This document shows positions 42,456 through 51,130 of a stretch of 64,000 bases of DNA, piece by piece; positions within the stretch are counted from its first letter, which is position 1; each line of letters starts with the position of its first letter. A program made the position numbers and the translations under genes. Below the pieces are notes generated by a model. That model saw only the letters and a program-made list of their open reading frames with translations. It was not told the origin of the DNA and did not search any database. This stretch comes from SELP01 sp035969385 (GTDB lineage: Bacteria; Pseudomonadota; Alphaproteobacteria; Rhodobacterales; Rhodobacteraceae). Location: assembly GCF_035969385.1 (NCBI RefSeq), contig NZ_JAYKKJ010000007.1, positions 1 through 64,000 of the forward strand, read 5' to 3'.

Positions 42456-44117
42456 TCAGCTTTCGTCGCGCCAGCGGTTCACGATGGGATAGCGGCGGTC
42501 CAGCCAGAACGCCTTTTTCGACAGGCGGGTGCCGGGGGCGGACTGGAACCGCTTGTATTCGGCGATGTAAAGCAGGTGCTCGACCCGCTTGACCACGTCC
42601 CGGTCATATCCGGCGGCGACACAGTCGGCGACGCTGGCATCCTCGTCCACCAGCATCTCAAGGATACCGTCCAGCACCTCATAGGGCGGCAGACTGTCCT
42701 CGTCCTTCTGGTCGGGGCGCAGTTCGGCGCTGGGCGGCTTGTCGATGATGTTGGGCGGGATCACCTCGCCCTCCGGCCCCAGCATCCAGTCGCGGTGATT
42801 GGCGTTGCGCCAGCGGCAGCTTTCGAACACCCGCATTTTGTACAGGTCCTTGATCGGGTTGTAGCCGCCCGCCATGTCGCCATAGATCGTGGCATAGCCG
42901 ACCGCGACCTCGGACTTGTTGCCGGTGGTCAGCAGCATTTCCCCGAACTTGTTCGACAGCGCCATCAACAGCAGGCCGCGCAGGCGGGACTGGATGTTTT
43001 CCTCGGTAATGTCGGGGCTTGTATCTTCGAACAGCGGGGCAAGGGTGTTGGTGATCGCCTTGCGCCCTTCCGAGATCGGGACGAAATCGTATCGGCACCC
43101 CAGCCGGGTCGCCGCGTCCTTGGCATCGTCCAGCGAGGCCTGAGAGGTGTATTCCGAAGGCAGCATCACGCAGCGCACGTTTTCCGCGCCAAGCGCATCC
43201 ACCGCGATGGTGGCAACGATGGCGCTGTCGATGCCGCCCGACAGGCCAAGCAGCACCTTCTTGAACCCGGTCTTGCGCAGGTAATCGCGCAGCGCCAGCA
43301 CCATAGCGTGGTAGTCCTGTTCGACCAGCGGCGGGTAGGTGGCCTTGGGGCCGTCCTCTGCCTCCCAGCCGCCGTCCTCTGTCTTGTGGAAGTCGACGTG
43401 GGCGATCGCCTCGTCAAACACCGGCAATTGCAGGGCCAGCTTGCCGCCGCGGTTCAGGATGAAGCTGCCGCCGTCGAACACCTGATCGTCCTGCCCGCCC
43501 ACCTGATTGAGATAGACCAGCGGCACGTCATTTTCGACAACGCGGGTGACCATCGTGCTGATCCGCTTGTCGAACTTGCCCCGGTAATAGGGTGACCCGT
43601 TGGGGGCGAGGATCATCTCGGCCCCGGATTCGACCATCGCCTCTGCCACGTCCACATACCAGTTGTCTTCGCAGATCGGGCTGCCGATGCGCAGCGGCCC
43701 GGCGTCATAGGGGCCCGAAATCGGGCCGCGCCGGAACTGGCGAACTTCGTCGAAGACATCGTAGTTGGGCAGGAAATGCTTGTATTGCTTGGCCACGATC
43801 CGCCCGCCCTTGCAGATCAGATAGGCGTTATACAGCCGCCCCTCTTCCATCCACGGCCCGCCGATGGCCAGCATCGGACCGTCCGCGCAGTCGGCGGCCA
43901 GCGCCTCGACCGCGGCCATGGCGTCCTGATGGAACGCCGGTTTCATCACCAGATCCTGCGTCGAATAGCCGGTGATGAACATCTCAGGCAGGGCCACAAG
44001 GTCGGCGCCCGCTGCCTTGCCCTGCTCCCATGCATCGCGGGCCTTGGCGGCGTTCCCCGCCAGATCGCCAAGGGTTGCGTTCAGCTGCGCAAGGGTCAGT
44101 CGGAAGGTGTCACTCAT
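42456..44117 (-). CDS. nadE: Glutamine-dependent NAD+ synthetase
   Basis: Makes NAD+ from deamido-NAD+, ATP and glutamine. The 553-residue two-domain enzyme has an N-terminal nitrilase-type glutaminase with the E-K-C triad: Glu in ALPEMFITGYS near residue 45, Lys in KHFLPNYDVF near 113, Cys in GSPICEDNWY near 148. The C-terminal synthetase has the PP-loop LSGGIDSA near residue 294. The full length fits the two-domain bacterial enzyme. It converges on the tauC-like gene across a shared terminator and stands alone. Confidence 0.93.
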   Translation of the reverse strand: MSDTFRLTLAQLNATLGDLAGNAAKARDAWEQGKAAGADLVALPEMFITGYSTQDLVMKPAFHQDAMAAVEALAADCADGPMLAIGGPWMEEGRLYNAYLICKGGRIVAKQYKHFLPNYDVFDEVRQFRRGPISGPYDAGPLRIGSPICEDNWYVDVAEAMVESGAEMILAPNGSPYYRGKFDKRISTMVTRVVENDVPLVYLNQVGGQDDQVFDGGSFILNRGGKLALQLPVFDEAIAHVDFHKTEDGGWEAEDGPKATYPPLVEQDYHAMVLALRDYLRKTGFKKVLLGLSGGIDSAIVATIAVDALGAENVRCVMLPSEYTSQASLDDAKDAATRLGCRYDFVPISEGRKAITNTLAPLFEDTSPDITEENIQSRLRGLLLMALSNKFGEMLLTTGNKSEVAVGYATIYGDMAGGYNPIKDLYKMRVFESCRWRNANHRDWMLGPEGEVIPPNIIDKPPSAELRPDQKDEDSLPPYEVLDGILEMLVDEDASVADCVAAGYDRDVVKRVEHLLYIAEYKRFQSAPGTRLSKKAFWLDRRYPIVNRWRDES

Positions 44118-44296
44118 GGCGGGCCTCGTTCACGGTCTGCCACAGGGTTTAGCAGATCAGGGGGCAGGGGAAAGCCGGATCGCGCCATTGAACGGCCCGC
44201 GCCCGACCCGGCCCCGCGCGGGAATCCCCGCTAAACCGTTGTCGGCGCGGGTTTCCTCCATTAGTCTCCGACCGGCTGACAGTGGGGACCAAACAC

Positions 44297-45775
44297 ATGG
44301 CTTTGAATCGGGCGCATTCGGGCGTTTTCGGACTGACGCTTTTTCTTGCTGCGGGGCTGCCGGGGTTTGCAGCGGCGCAAAACGTGCAGACCAAGCAGTA
44401 TGACGATGGCGGGGTCTATGAAGGATCGTTCCTCAACGGAAAGCAGCATGGGATCGGCACTTACCGCCTGCCCAACGGTTATGAATACACCGGCGAATGG
44501 TTCGAGGGTGAGATTCGCGGCAACGGCACCGCGCGATTCCCCAACGGGTCCGTCTACGAGGGCCAGTTCGCGGCCGGCAAACCCCATGGTCAGGGCAAGA
44601 TCACCTTTGCCGATGGCGGCACCTACGAGGGCGAGTGGGTCGAGGGGAACATGACCGGGCAGGGCGTGGCCCTTTATGCCAATGGCGTCCGCTACGAAGG
44701 CACATTCCGCAATGCGATGCACCACGGCAGCGGATCACTGACCAGCCCGACCGGCTATGCCTATACCGGCACCTGGGAAAACGGGGTCAAAGAGGGGGCG
44801 GGCACCGTCACCTATGTCGATGGCGCGGTCTATGTGGGCGAGATGTCGCGTGATCAACGCGAAGGGCAGGGCGAACTGACCATGCCCGACGGGCTGGTCT
44901 ACGCGGGCAACTGGGTCAACGGCCAGATTGAAGGGCAGGGCCGGTTGGTCCAGCCCAACGGCGATATCTACGAAGGCGATCTGGTTGAAGGTCGGCGGCA
45001 AGGGACGGGCACCGTCACCTATGCCAATGGCGATGTCTATCAGGGCGGGTTTCAGGATGACAAACGCCACGGGCAGGGCACGTTCCGGGGCGTGGACGGC
45101 TATGTCTACGTCGGCAGCTGGGCCGACGGCAAGATCGAAGGGCGGGGGCAGGTCACCTATCCCGACGGGTCGGTCTACACCGGTGAATTCTCTGACGACC
45201 TTGCCAACGGGCAGGGCAAGATCACCTATCCGGACGGATCGACCTATGAAGGGTCGTGGGAAAACGGCGTCATCAACGGGCGCGGCATTGCGACCTATGC
45301 CAACGGTCTGGTCTACGAAGGCGAGTTCCTGAACGCCAAGAACCACGGTCAGGGCACTATGACCTATGCCGACGGCTACAGCTACTCCGGGGAATGGGCC
45401 AACGGGCAGCGCAACGGTCAGGGCGTGGCAACCTATGCCGATGGGACAGTCTACGAAGGCCAGTTCCTTGACGGGCAGCGGCACGGGACCGGCAAGATCA
45501 CCATGCCCGGCGGCTTCACCTATGAAGGCCAGTGGCAGAACGGCGAGATTTCGGGCCTTGGGGTCGCGACCTATGCCAATGGCGATATCTATGAAGGCAT
45601 GTTCGTTGCGGGCCGCAGGCAGGGCGACGGCACCATGCGCTATGCCAGCGGCGAGGTTGCCAGCGGTGAATGGCAGGAAGGCGCATTGGTATCCGGCGCC
45701 GACGCCCCAGAGGCGACCGATGCCGACCCGGTCCCGGAAGATGCGACTGAAGAGGGCACAAGCGGCAACCAGTGA
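44297..45775 (+). CDS. Exported MORN-repeat protein
   Basis: A 492-residue protein with a Sec signal peptide (FGLTLFLAAGLPGFAAAQ, residues 12-29) and then about 19 MORN repeats of 23 residues (Y-x-G-x-(W/F)-x3-(K/R)-x2-G-x-G pattern; for example YEGSFLNGKQHG and YEGEWVEGNMTG). The tail is acidic and low-complexity. In bacteria exported MORN proteins probably form elongated beta-sheet rods at the envelope; partner and ligand are unknown. The ATG at 44297 follows GGGGA; a GTG at 44282 adds five residues. Repeats are near-uniform, so the gene may vary in copy number between strains. Confidence 0.85.
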   Translation: MALNRAHSGVFGLTLFLAAGLPGFAAAQNVQTKQYDDGGVYEGSFLNGKQHGIGTYRLPNGYEYTGEWFEGEIRGNGTARFPNGSVYEGQFAAGKPHGQGKITFADGGTYEGEWVEGNMTGQGVALYANGVRYEGTFRNAMHHGSGSLTSPTGYAYTGTWENGVKEGAGTVTYVDGAVYVGEMSRDQREGQGELTMPDGLVYAGNWVNGQIEGQGRLVQPNGDIYEGDLVEGRRQGTGTVTYANGDVYQGGFQDDKRHGQGTFRGVDGYVYVGSWADGKIEGRGQVTYPDGSVYTGEFSDDLANGQGKITYPDGSTYEGSWENGVINGRGIATYANGLVYEGEFLNAKNHGQGTMTYADGYSYSGEWANGQRNGQGVATYADGTVYEGQFLDGQRHGTGKITMPGGFTYEGQWQNGEISGLGVATYANGDIYEGMFVAGRRQGDGTMRYASGEVASGEWQEGALVSGADAPEATDADPVPEDATEEGTSGNQ

Positions 45776-46019
45776 ACGCGGTCGAACACCTGCACAGAAG
45801 ATTTGACCGAAACGGTCAGATGGCGGTTTTGAGCCCGACTTGACGGATGCTGCGAAGAGGGTTGGACGGCCGCTTTGTTGGATGCGGCGCGCAAATCAGG
45901 ATCGTGCCTACGCTGTCGATTAGACCAAGCTGCGCAGATTGACTTGAACCTGTGGAACATCAAGCCCATCCGATTTAATCTCGCACAAGGATGTATTTTG
46001 TTGAATTTGCAGGAGGGCG
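45776..46019. other. Gap before the HNH-like gene, nothing recognised
   Basis: 244 bases of A+T-richer sequence that begins the compositionally distinct patch continuing through 47.0 kb. Several short open frames occur, none with homology or a ribosome binding site. No terminator for the MORN gene was found. Confidence 0.4.
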
Positions 46020-46841
46020 ATCAAGATCGGCGAAGCAAAGAAGAAACGAGGCCGACATTCCAAAGTTCTGCAAGCGGCACGGGGGTGCGTCTACTGTGCA
46101 GGGAGAGGCCCGGCGGAACAAATAGATCACATGCCGCCACGCATGTTGTTTCGGTTGAATCAACGGCCCAAGGGGTTGGAATTTCCCAGTTGCGGGCCCT
46201 GCAACCAAGGGACCAGCCGTCTCGACGTAGTGGCAGCATTCATTGCGCGCACATTTCCAGGGATCGTTACGGCCCACGATAGTGCTGAGTGGGAAAGGGT
46301 TATGAAAGAAGCTCAGCGCGTCGCTCCGGACCTGCTTCGCGAGATGTGGATGCCACCACAGGAAATGCGACAAATGATGGCGAACGAAGGTGTCTTCGAC
46401 CAAGAGCTTGCCGCCTTTAGAGCTGATGGCCCCATCTTGAGTGCCCATATGCAAGCCTTTGCAGCCAAGGTCGGATTCGCTTTGCACTATGAGGCGACGG
46501 GGAGCTATGTGCCACTGAATGGCCGAGTTCAGGTGAGATGGTTTACGAGCGCGGAGGTGTGCCGGGGTCGCCTCCCTCCCAGCCTGCTTTCCAGCATTGG
46601 AGCGCCTCGCACTATGCAGCAGGGCAAGATCACTTCAGAAGGCAATTTCGAATACGGCTGGGGAAGCTTCACCGAAAAACCCGATGTGCCAATCTACTAC
46701 GCAAGGGTCAGGGAAGCGTTTGCCGTTGCGGCCTTCGTTGTCATGGACGAGGCATCACTTCCCTTTCCAGATGGCCAACTTGCAACCTTCGCTCCAGGGG
46801 ATCTCGTAATGCCTCTCTCTGACCGGATCATGGTAGAATAG
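46020..46841 (+). CDS. HNH-type zinc-finger protein with no canonical start codon
   Basis: Reading from ATC 46020-46022 to the TAG at 46839-46841 gives about 273 residues with a family of HNH-like zinc-ribbon modules: GCVYCAGRG near residue 20, QIDHMPPR (the D-H-x-P-P-R motif) near 34, and PSCGPCNQGTSRLD near 56, giving C-x2-C and C-x2-C metal pairs. Nuclease activity would be typical but is not proven. AGGAGG lies at 46011-46016, correctly spaced, yet the codon after it is ATC, and the first ATG (46131) falls inside the DHMPPR motif. The gene may use a rare start, or its start may have been lost. It lies in an A+T-richer patch. Confidence 0.6.
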   Translation: MKIGEAKKKRGRHSKVLQAARGCVYCAGRGPAEQIDHMPPRMLFRLNQRPKGLEFPSCGPCNQGTSRLDVVAAFIARTFPGIVTAHDSAEWERVMKEAQRVAPDLLREMWMPPQEMRQMMANEGVFDQELAAFRADGPILSAHMQAFAAKVGFALHYEATGSYVPLNGRVQVRWFTSAEVCRGRLPPSLLSSIGAPRTMQQGKITSEGNFEYGWGSFTEKPDVPIYYARVREAFAVAAFVVMDEASLPFPDGQLATFAPGDLVMPLSDRIMVE

Positions 46842-47089
46842 TAAGTCGAGACAAACCGGACTTTTGTAGACGGCGCAGCGAATGTCGGTTCCGTCCCGCA
46901 AAGCTGCCGCTCCGGCCCTTTGGGTCATCGTGGCCGAACCAGAATGTAAGTGAGCATCTCTTGTCAGGTGCCAAACGCCAGACCCTGCTGAAACATTCAC
47001 GCACGGGCTATCACGCTTTGGTCAGGGGGCTTTCGGCAAGCGGCGGCAGCCGCCATCCTAGGGGCATCCATCCAACCACGGACCCTGCC
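46842..47089. other. Gap after the HNH-like gene, nothing recognised
   Basis: 248 bases with no plausible gene or strong hairpin. Base composition returns to the high G+C of the main sequence near 47030, which marks the end of the A+T-richer patch. Confidence 0.4.
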
Positions 47090-47536
47090 ATGCTGACCCG
47101 CCGATCCCTGATCCTCTCCGCCGCGTGCCTGCCCTTTGCCCACGCCGCCCGCGCCGCCACGCCCGAGGTCTTCGCGACCCATGGTATCGCGATCCACGGC
47201 ACCGACCCGGTGGCCTACTTCCGGCAATCTGCGCAGGTCGATGGGGATGCCGGTTTCGCGCTGGTCTGGCGCGGGGCGGAATGGCGGTTTTCCAGCGCCG
47301 AGAACCGGTTGGCCTTTGAAATGGACCCATTGGCCTATGCCCCGCAATACGGCGGCTATTGCGCCTATGCGATGGCGCAGGGGGCGGTGGCCCCGACCGT
47401 GCCAGAGGCCTGGACGGTGCATGAGGGCAAGCTCTACCTCAACTTCTCGACCGGGGTGCGCGATCTGTGGCGGCAGGACATTCCGGGCCATGTCGCGGCG
47501 GCGGACGATCATTGGCCCCGGGTTATCGGCGGGTGA
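47090..47536 (+). CDS. YHS-domain protein, exported
   Basis: A 148-residue precursor with a signal peptide (LTRRSLILSAACLPFAHAARA; the RR-x-L start could allow Tat export) and a YHS-type domain. ISIHGTDPVAYF-like text (IAIHGTDPVAYF near residue 37), AEWRFSSAENRLAFEMDP near 62-79 and YGGYCAYAMAQG near 85-96 are the signature of small metal-sensing YHS proteins. Ligand and role unknown. The ATG at 47090 fits the signal peptide; the upstream open frame has no homology. A factor-independent terminator lies 135 bases past the stop. Confidence 0.8.
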   Translation: MLTRRSLILSAACLPFAHAARAATPEVFATHGIAIHGTDPVAYFRQSAQVDGDAGFALVWRGAEWRFSSAENRLAFEMDPLAYAPQYGGYCAYAMAQGAVAPTVPEAWTVHEGKLYLNFSTGVRDLWRQDIPGHVAAADDHWPRVIGG

Positions 47537-47671
47537 TTGCCGATCTTAGGGCTTTGTTCACAATTCGCTGAGAAGCTCTTTAAAGACGCCGCCGGCTGCC
47601 TATTTCGTGGATCAGACGCGCGAATTTGGAACATCCGCTGCGTCATTTCACTGTCCCTCGTTCCAACACTT

Positions 47672-47699
47672 GCGCCCGGTCCCCACCGGGCGCTTTTTT
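47672..47699 (+). terminator. Strong terminator, no gene immediately upstream
   Basis: GCGCCCGGT (47672-47680) pairs perfectly with ACCGGGCGC (47685-47693) over CCCC and is followed by TTTTTT. It is 135 bases after the YHS stop and 29 before the next gene. It may end a long 3' untranslated region or an unannotated small RNA. Confidence 0.85.
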
Positions 47700-47728
47700 C
47701 TGCTCCGAAGGCCGTGTAGAGGGCGGAT

Positions 47729-48148
47729 ATGGAAACGCAAGATGACATGATCCGGCGGGTGCTGGCCGAGGCGCGGGTGATCGCATTGGTCGGCTATTCG
47801 GCCAATCCGGACCGGCCCTCGCATCAGGTGGCCCGGTTCCTTCAGGACCGGGGGCACCGGGTGATCCCCGTCAATCCGGGGCTGGCCGGGCAGGAGCAAC
47901 TGGGCGAAGTGGTTCGCGCCGATCTCGCCTCGGTCCCCGAAGAGGTCGACATGGTCGATGTGTTCCGCGCCTCCGACGCGGTGCCCGAGATCGTCGAGGC
48001 GGCGCTGGGGCGCTGGCCGGATCTAAAGACCCTCTGGCTGCAACTGGGCATTTCCCATGCTGAGGCCACCGCCCGCGCCCGCGCGGCGGGGGTCACGGTG
48101 ATCGAGAACCGCTGCCCCAAGATCGAATACGCCCGCCTGGGCCTTTGA
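47729..48148 (+). CDS. CoA-binding-domain protein (YccU-like)
   Basis: A 139-residue Rossmann-fold protein of the CoA-binding YccU family. The nucleotide-binding loop is VGYSANPDRPSHQ near residue 21. PVNPGLAGQ near residue 46 and VDVFRASDAVPEIV near residue 75 are family segments, and the C-terminal VIENRCPKIEY is characteristic. The partner process is unknown. Its stop lies seven bases before the second copy of the ~190-bp repeat. It is monocistronic. Confidence 0.85.
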   Translation: METQDDMIRRVLAEARVIALVGYSANPDRPSHQVARFLQDRGHRVIPVNPGLAGQEQLGEVVRADLASVPEEVDMVDVFRASDAVPEIVEAALGRWPDLKTLWLQLGISHAEATARARAAGVTVIENRCPKIEYARLGL

Positions 48149-48154
48149 CGGGAT

Positions 48155-48340
48155 GGTGGGTTAGAACCCACCTTACCCGGGGGCGCTTCGCCCCCCACCA
48201 GATAATTCATGGCCCCCCGAGGATATTTAGAACCCAAAGAAGAACGGACTCTCATTTTGCCCCAAATACTCCGGGGTGAATGGCCCGGAACGGGCCAGAG
48301 GGGCAGCGCCCCTGAACCGTAAGGTGGGTTTTAACCCACC
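48155..48340 (-). repeat. ~190-bp intergenic repeat with palindromic ends, copy 2 (inverted)
   Basis: The ends are GGTGGGTTAGAACCCACC (48155-48172) and GGTGGGTTTTAACCCACC (48323-48340), with CCTTAC and GTAAGG just inside. Read on the minus strand it aligns with copy 1 at 16738-16935 almost throughout. It lies between a CoA-binding-protein gene and the convergent hisE and ends seven bases before the hisE stop. The two copies are 31.4 kb apart in opposite orientation. Confidence 0.85.
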
Positions 48341-48346
48341 ACGCCC

Positions 48347-48655
48347 CTAGCGCCGCGCGGCCTTTTCGGCGATGCCCGATTGCACCGTGCGCCGGGTTAG
48401 TTCAGCCTCGATATCGGCCAGGGTCACATCGCGGGCCGCGCACATGACCAGCAGGTGATAGAGCGCATCCGCTGCCTCTGCGGTCAACTTGTCGCGGTCA
48501 CCCTTCACCGCCTCGATGATCGCCTCGACGGCCTCTTCCCCGAATTTCTCGGCGCATTTTTCTGGCCCCTTGGACAAGAGCATCGCAGTCCAGGAGCTGT
48601 CCGGGTCCGCGCCCTTTCGGGCCTCGATCGTGGCCGCGAGATTGGAAAGTGTCAT
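48347..48655 (-). CDS. hisE: Phosphoribosyl-ATP pyrophosphatase
   Basis: Removes pyrophosphate from phosphoribosyl-ATP in histidine synthesis. The 102-residue protein has the MazG-like helical core: SWTAMLLSKGPEKCAEKFGEE near residues 21-41 and AADALYHLLVM near residue 61, with conserved Glu/Asp for magnesium. It starts in a TAATG overlap with the upstream gene of unknown function and ends the minus-strand his cluster. Separate hisI is not in the window. Confidence 0.93.
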   Translation of the reverse strand: MTLSNLAATIEARKGADPDSSWTAMLLSKGPEKCAEKFGEEAVEAIIEAVKGDRDKLTAEAADALYHLLVMCAARDVTLADIEAELTRRTVQSGIAEKAARR

Positions 48656-49068
48656 TAATGGAACCTCTTGAGGCGGCTGTCTTTCATGATGATGGCATCA
48701 ATCATCGCCCAAAACCTTTCGGCGAAGGGCGTCCCGATGACATCACATCGGTCCAAGGGTGTAAACTTCGCAATTGACGCTTTGGCTGTGGGGTCCCAGT
48801 CGAGGACACCCAGTCCTTCGGGGCGCCATTCCACCCGCACTGCCCAAGCGTCTTCTCGCTTTGCGGTTTCGGTAAGGTCGCCCAGAAACAGGATGATAAG
48901 CGGGGGATGACCATCGCCGTTTTCGGCGAATGTCACCGTATATAGTCCGAGGAAGGATTGCCCTTCACTCAAATCACCATGAGCCCTCACCGTCACGGCG
49001 CGGCAGCAGTCGCAGTGCGTGTATTCTGTCTCGGCCTCTGCAATGTCGAACGACATCCAGGCGGTCAT
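48655..49068 (-). CDS. Unknown protein inserted between hisF and hisE
   Basis: A 137-residue soluble protein starting at ATG 49068, overlapping the hisF stop (ATGA) and the hisE start (TAATG). It contains HCDCCRAVTVRAHGD near residue 18 (a C-x-C-C metal-binding-like cluster) and PPLIILFLGDL near 55. No family is recognised. Its tight coupling means it is made with hisF and hisE; it could simply have been captured, or it may have a role linked to histidine supply. Confidence 0.7.
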   Translation of the reverse strand: MTAWMSFDIAEAETEYTHCDCCRAVTVRAHGDLSEGQSFLGLYTVTFAENGDGHPPLIILFLGDLTETAKREDAWAVRVEWRPEGLGVLDWDPTAKASIAKFTPLDRCDVIGTPFAERFWAMIDAIIMKDSRLKRFH

Positions 49069-49826
49069 GTCATCCTCATGGGCAGACCGGCGGCGGCCAT
49101 ATGGGCCTTGGCCTCGCCAATCGTATAGGTGCCAAAGTGGAAGATGGAGGCGGCAAGCACCGCGCTGGCCCCGCCCTTCGTCACCCCTTCGACAAGGTGA
49201 TCCAGCGTGCCGACCCCGCCCGATGCGATCACCGGAATATCCACGGCGTCGGAAATGGCCCGGGTCAGCGGCAGGTTGAACCCCGCCTTGGTCCCGTCCC
49301 GGTCCATCGAGGTCAGCAGGATTTCCCCGGCCCCTTTCTCGGCGGCCGTCCGGGCGAATTCGACCGCGTCGATCCCCGTGGGCTTGCGCCCACCGTGGGT
49401 GAAAATCTCCCACCGGCCCGGCTCGACCGTCTTGGCGTCGATGGCGCAGACAATGCATTGCGACCCGAACCGCAGCGCGGCATCGGTCAGAACATCGGGG
49501 TTGGCCACGGCGGCGGAATTGAACGACACCTTGTCGGCCCCGGCCAGCAGCAGGGCGCGCACGTCCTCCTGTGTCCGCACGCCGCCGCCGACAGTCAGGG
49601 GGATGAAACAGGCCTCGGCGGTGCGGGTCACCAGATCGAACATCGTGCCCCGGTTTTCATGGGTCGCGTGGATGTCGAGGAAACACAGTTCATCCGCGCC
49701 CGCGGCGTCATAGGCCTTGGCCGCTTCCACCGGGTCACCCGCGTCGATCAGATCGACGAAATTGACGCCCTTGACCACGCGCCCATCGGCGACATCAAGG
49801 CAGGGAATGATGCGGGTCTTGAGCAT
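49065..49826 (-). CDS. hisF: Imidazole glycerol phosphate synthase cyclase subunit
   Basis: Forms imidazole-glycerol phosphate and AICAR together with HisH. The 253-residue (beta/alpha)8 protein has the catalytic aspartate in IIPCLDVADGRVVKG near residue 6, the second aspartate in LLTSMDRDGTK near residue 125, and phosphate-binding VIASGGVG near 195. It starts three bases before hisA stops. HisH is encoded upstream on the same strand. Confidence 0.95.
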   Translation of the reverse strand: MLKTRIIPCLDVADGRVVKGVNFVDLIDAGDPVEAAKAYDAAGADELCFLDIHATHENRGTMFDLVTRTAEACFIPLTVGGGVRTQEDVRALLLAGADKVSFNSAAVANPDVLTDAALRFGSQCIVCAIDAKTVEPGRWEIFTHGGRKPTGIDAVEFARTAAEKGAGEILLTSMDRDGTKAGFNLPLTRAISDAVDIPVIASGGVGTLDHLVEGVTKGGASAVLAASIFHFGTYTIGEAKAHMAAAGLPMRMT

Positions 49827-49829
49827 GTG

Positions 49830-50549
49830 TCAGCCTTTCAGCGCCGCCAGCGCCTGTGCCAGGTCAATCGCCCCGTCATACAGCGCCCGGCCCGAGATCG
49901 CACCGGAAATCACGCCGGTTTCCTTCAGCCGCAGAAGGTCGTCCAGCGACGACACCCCGCCCGAGGCGATGACCGGGATGCTGACCGCGCGGGCCAGCGC
50001 CTCGGTCGCGTGGATGTTCGGGCCGCCCATCGCGCCATCGCGCAGGATGTCGGTATAGATGATCGCCGCCACGCCCGCGTCCTCGAACGACCGGGCGAGG
50101 TCGGTCACCATCACGTCGGTTTCCTCGGCCCAGCCCTTGGTCGCGACCTTGCCGTTGCGGGCGTCGATCCCCACGGCTACATGACCGGGGAAGGCGCGGG
50201 CGGCTTCGCGGACAAGATCGGGGTTTTCAACCGCGACGGTCCCTAGGATCACCCGTTGCAGCCCCTTGGACAGCCAGTTTTCGATCGTGCCCATGTCGCG
50301 GATGCCGCCGCCCAACTGGGCAGGCACCTTGCAGTCGCGCAGGATCGCCTCGACCGGGGCGGCGTTGACGGGTTCCCCTGCGAAGGCGCCGTTCAGGTCC
50401 ACCAGGTGCAGCCATTCACAGCCCGCTTCGACAAAGGCGCGGGCCTGCGCTGCCGGGTCGTCGTTGAAGACGGTGGATTTCTCCATGTCCCCGTGCACCA
50501 GCCGCACGGCTTGCCCGTCTTTCAGGTCGATGGCGGGGTAAAGGATCAT
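49830..50549 (-). CDS. hisA: Phosphoribosylformimino-AICAR ribotide isomerase
   Basis: Isomerises ProFAR to PRFAR in histidine synthesis; its (beta/alpha)8 barrel is homologous to HisF. The 239-residue protein has the catalytic acid/base aspartates at LYPAIDLKDGQAVRLV near residue 2 and IIYTDILRDGAM near 125, and phosphate-binding QLGGGIRD near 75 and IASGGVSS near 195. The start at 50549 gives the family's exact N-terminus; longer frames upstream are not homologous. Next to hisF. Confidence 0.95.
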   Translation of the reverse strand: MILYPAIDLKDGQAVRLVHGDMEKSTVFNDDPAAQARAFVEAGCEWLHLVDLNGAFAGEPVNAAPVEAILRDCKVPAQLGGGIRDMGTIENWLSKGLQRVILGTVAVENPDLVREAARAFPGHVAVGIDARNGKVATKGWAEETDVMVTDLARSFEDAGVAAIIYTDILRDGAMGGPNIHATEALARAVSIPVIASGGVSSLDDLLRLKETGVISGAISGRALYDGAIDLAQALAALKG

Positions 50550-50692
50550 CGGGCGGCTCCGTCGTTGTCTGGTTGCCGCCCTTATGCACCCCCGGCGGCG
50601 GATTGCAACAAATCCCCCCGACCCAACGTCAGTCTTGCCCGGAATCACCAAGTCGCGGCAGGGTTCGGGCAACGTTCAGGGAGGATACGTTG

Positions 50693-51079
50693 ATGAAGAG
50701 TTTTGTTCTGGGTCTTGTCGCGGCGGTCGGGCTGGCCGGGGCTGTGGCCGCTGACCCGCTGGAAGGCATCTGGCAGACCGAGGTGGATGACGGCGCCTAT
50801 GCCCTTGTCACGGTCAGCCCCTGTGGCCCGGCCTTCTGCGGGGTGATCAGCCGCACCTTCAATGCGGACGGCGAATACCAGTCGGAAAACATCGGCCGTC
50901 AAATCGTGATTGATATGGTGCCCGAAGGGGACGGCCACTACGAGGGCAGCGTCTGGCGCCCGTCGAACGACAAGATCTACATCGGCAAGATGGATATCGA
51001 AGGCAACACCGTGCGTCTGCGCGGCTGCGTCGCCGGTGGTCTGATCTGCGCCAGCCAGACCTGGACCAAGGTTCAGTAA
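50693..51079 (+). CDS. Secreted DUF2147 protein inside the his cluster
   Basis: A 128-residue protein of the DUF2147 family, with a Sec signal peptide (SFVLGLVAAVGLAGAVAA) and the family segment DPLEGIWQTEVDDG, then ICASQTWTKV at the C-terminus. It has the lipocalin-like beta barrel of related periplasmic proteins; ligand unknown. It is on the plus strand, opposite to its his neighbours, and has its own terminator, so it interrupts the operon layout. The ATG at 50693 follows GGGAGG. Confidence 0.82.
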   Translation: MKSFVLGLVAAVGLAGAVAADPLEGIWQTEVDDGAYALVTVSPCGPAFCGVISRTFNADGEYQSENIGRQIVIDMVPEGDGHYEGSVWRPSNDKIYIGKMDIEGNTVRLRGCVAGGLICASQTWTKVQ

Positions 51080-51100
51080 TCTTCGCCAATCACAATTGAT

Positions 51101-51129
51101 GGGCCCCGGTTTGCGCCGGGGCCTTTCTT
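51101..51129 (+). terminator. Terminator after the DUF2147 gene
   Basis: GGCCCCGG (51102-51109) pairs perfectly with CCGGGGCC (51116-51123) over TTTGCG and is followed by TTTCTT. It overlaps the 3' end of the opposing minus-strand unit and so may also trim that transcript. Confidence 0.8.
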
Positions 51130-51130
51130 G

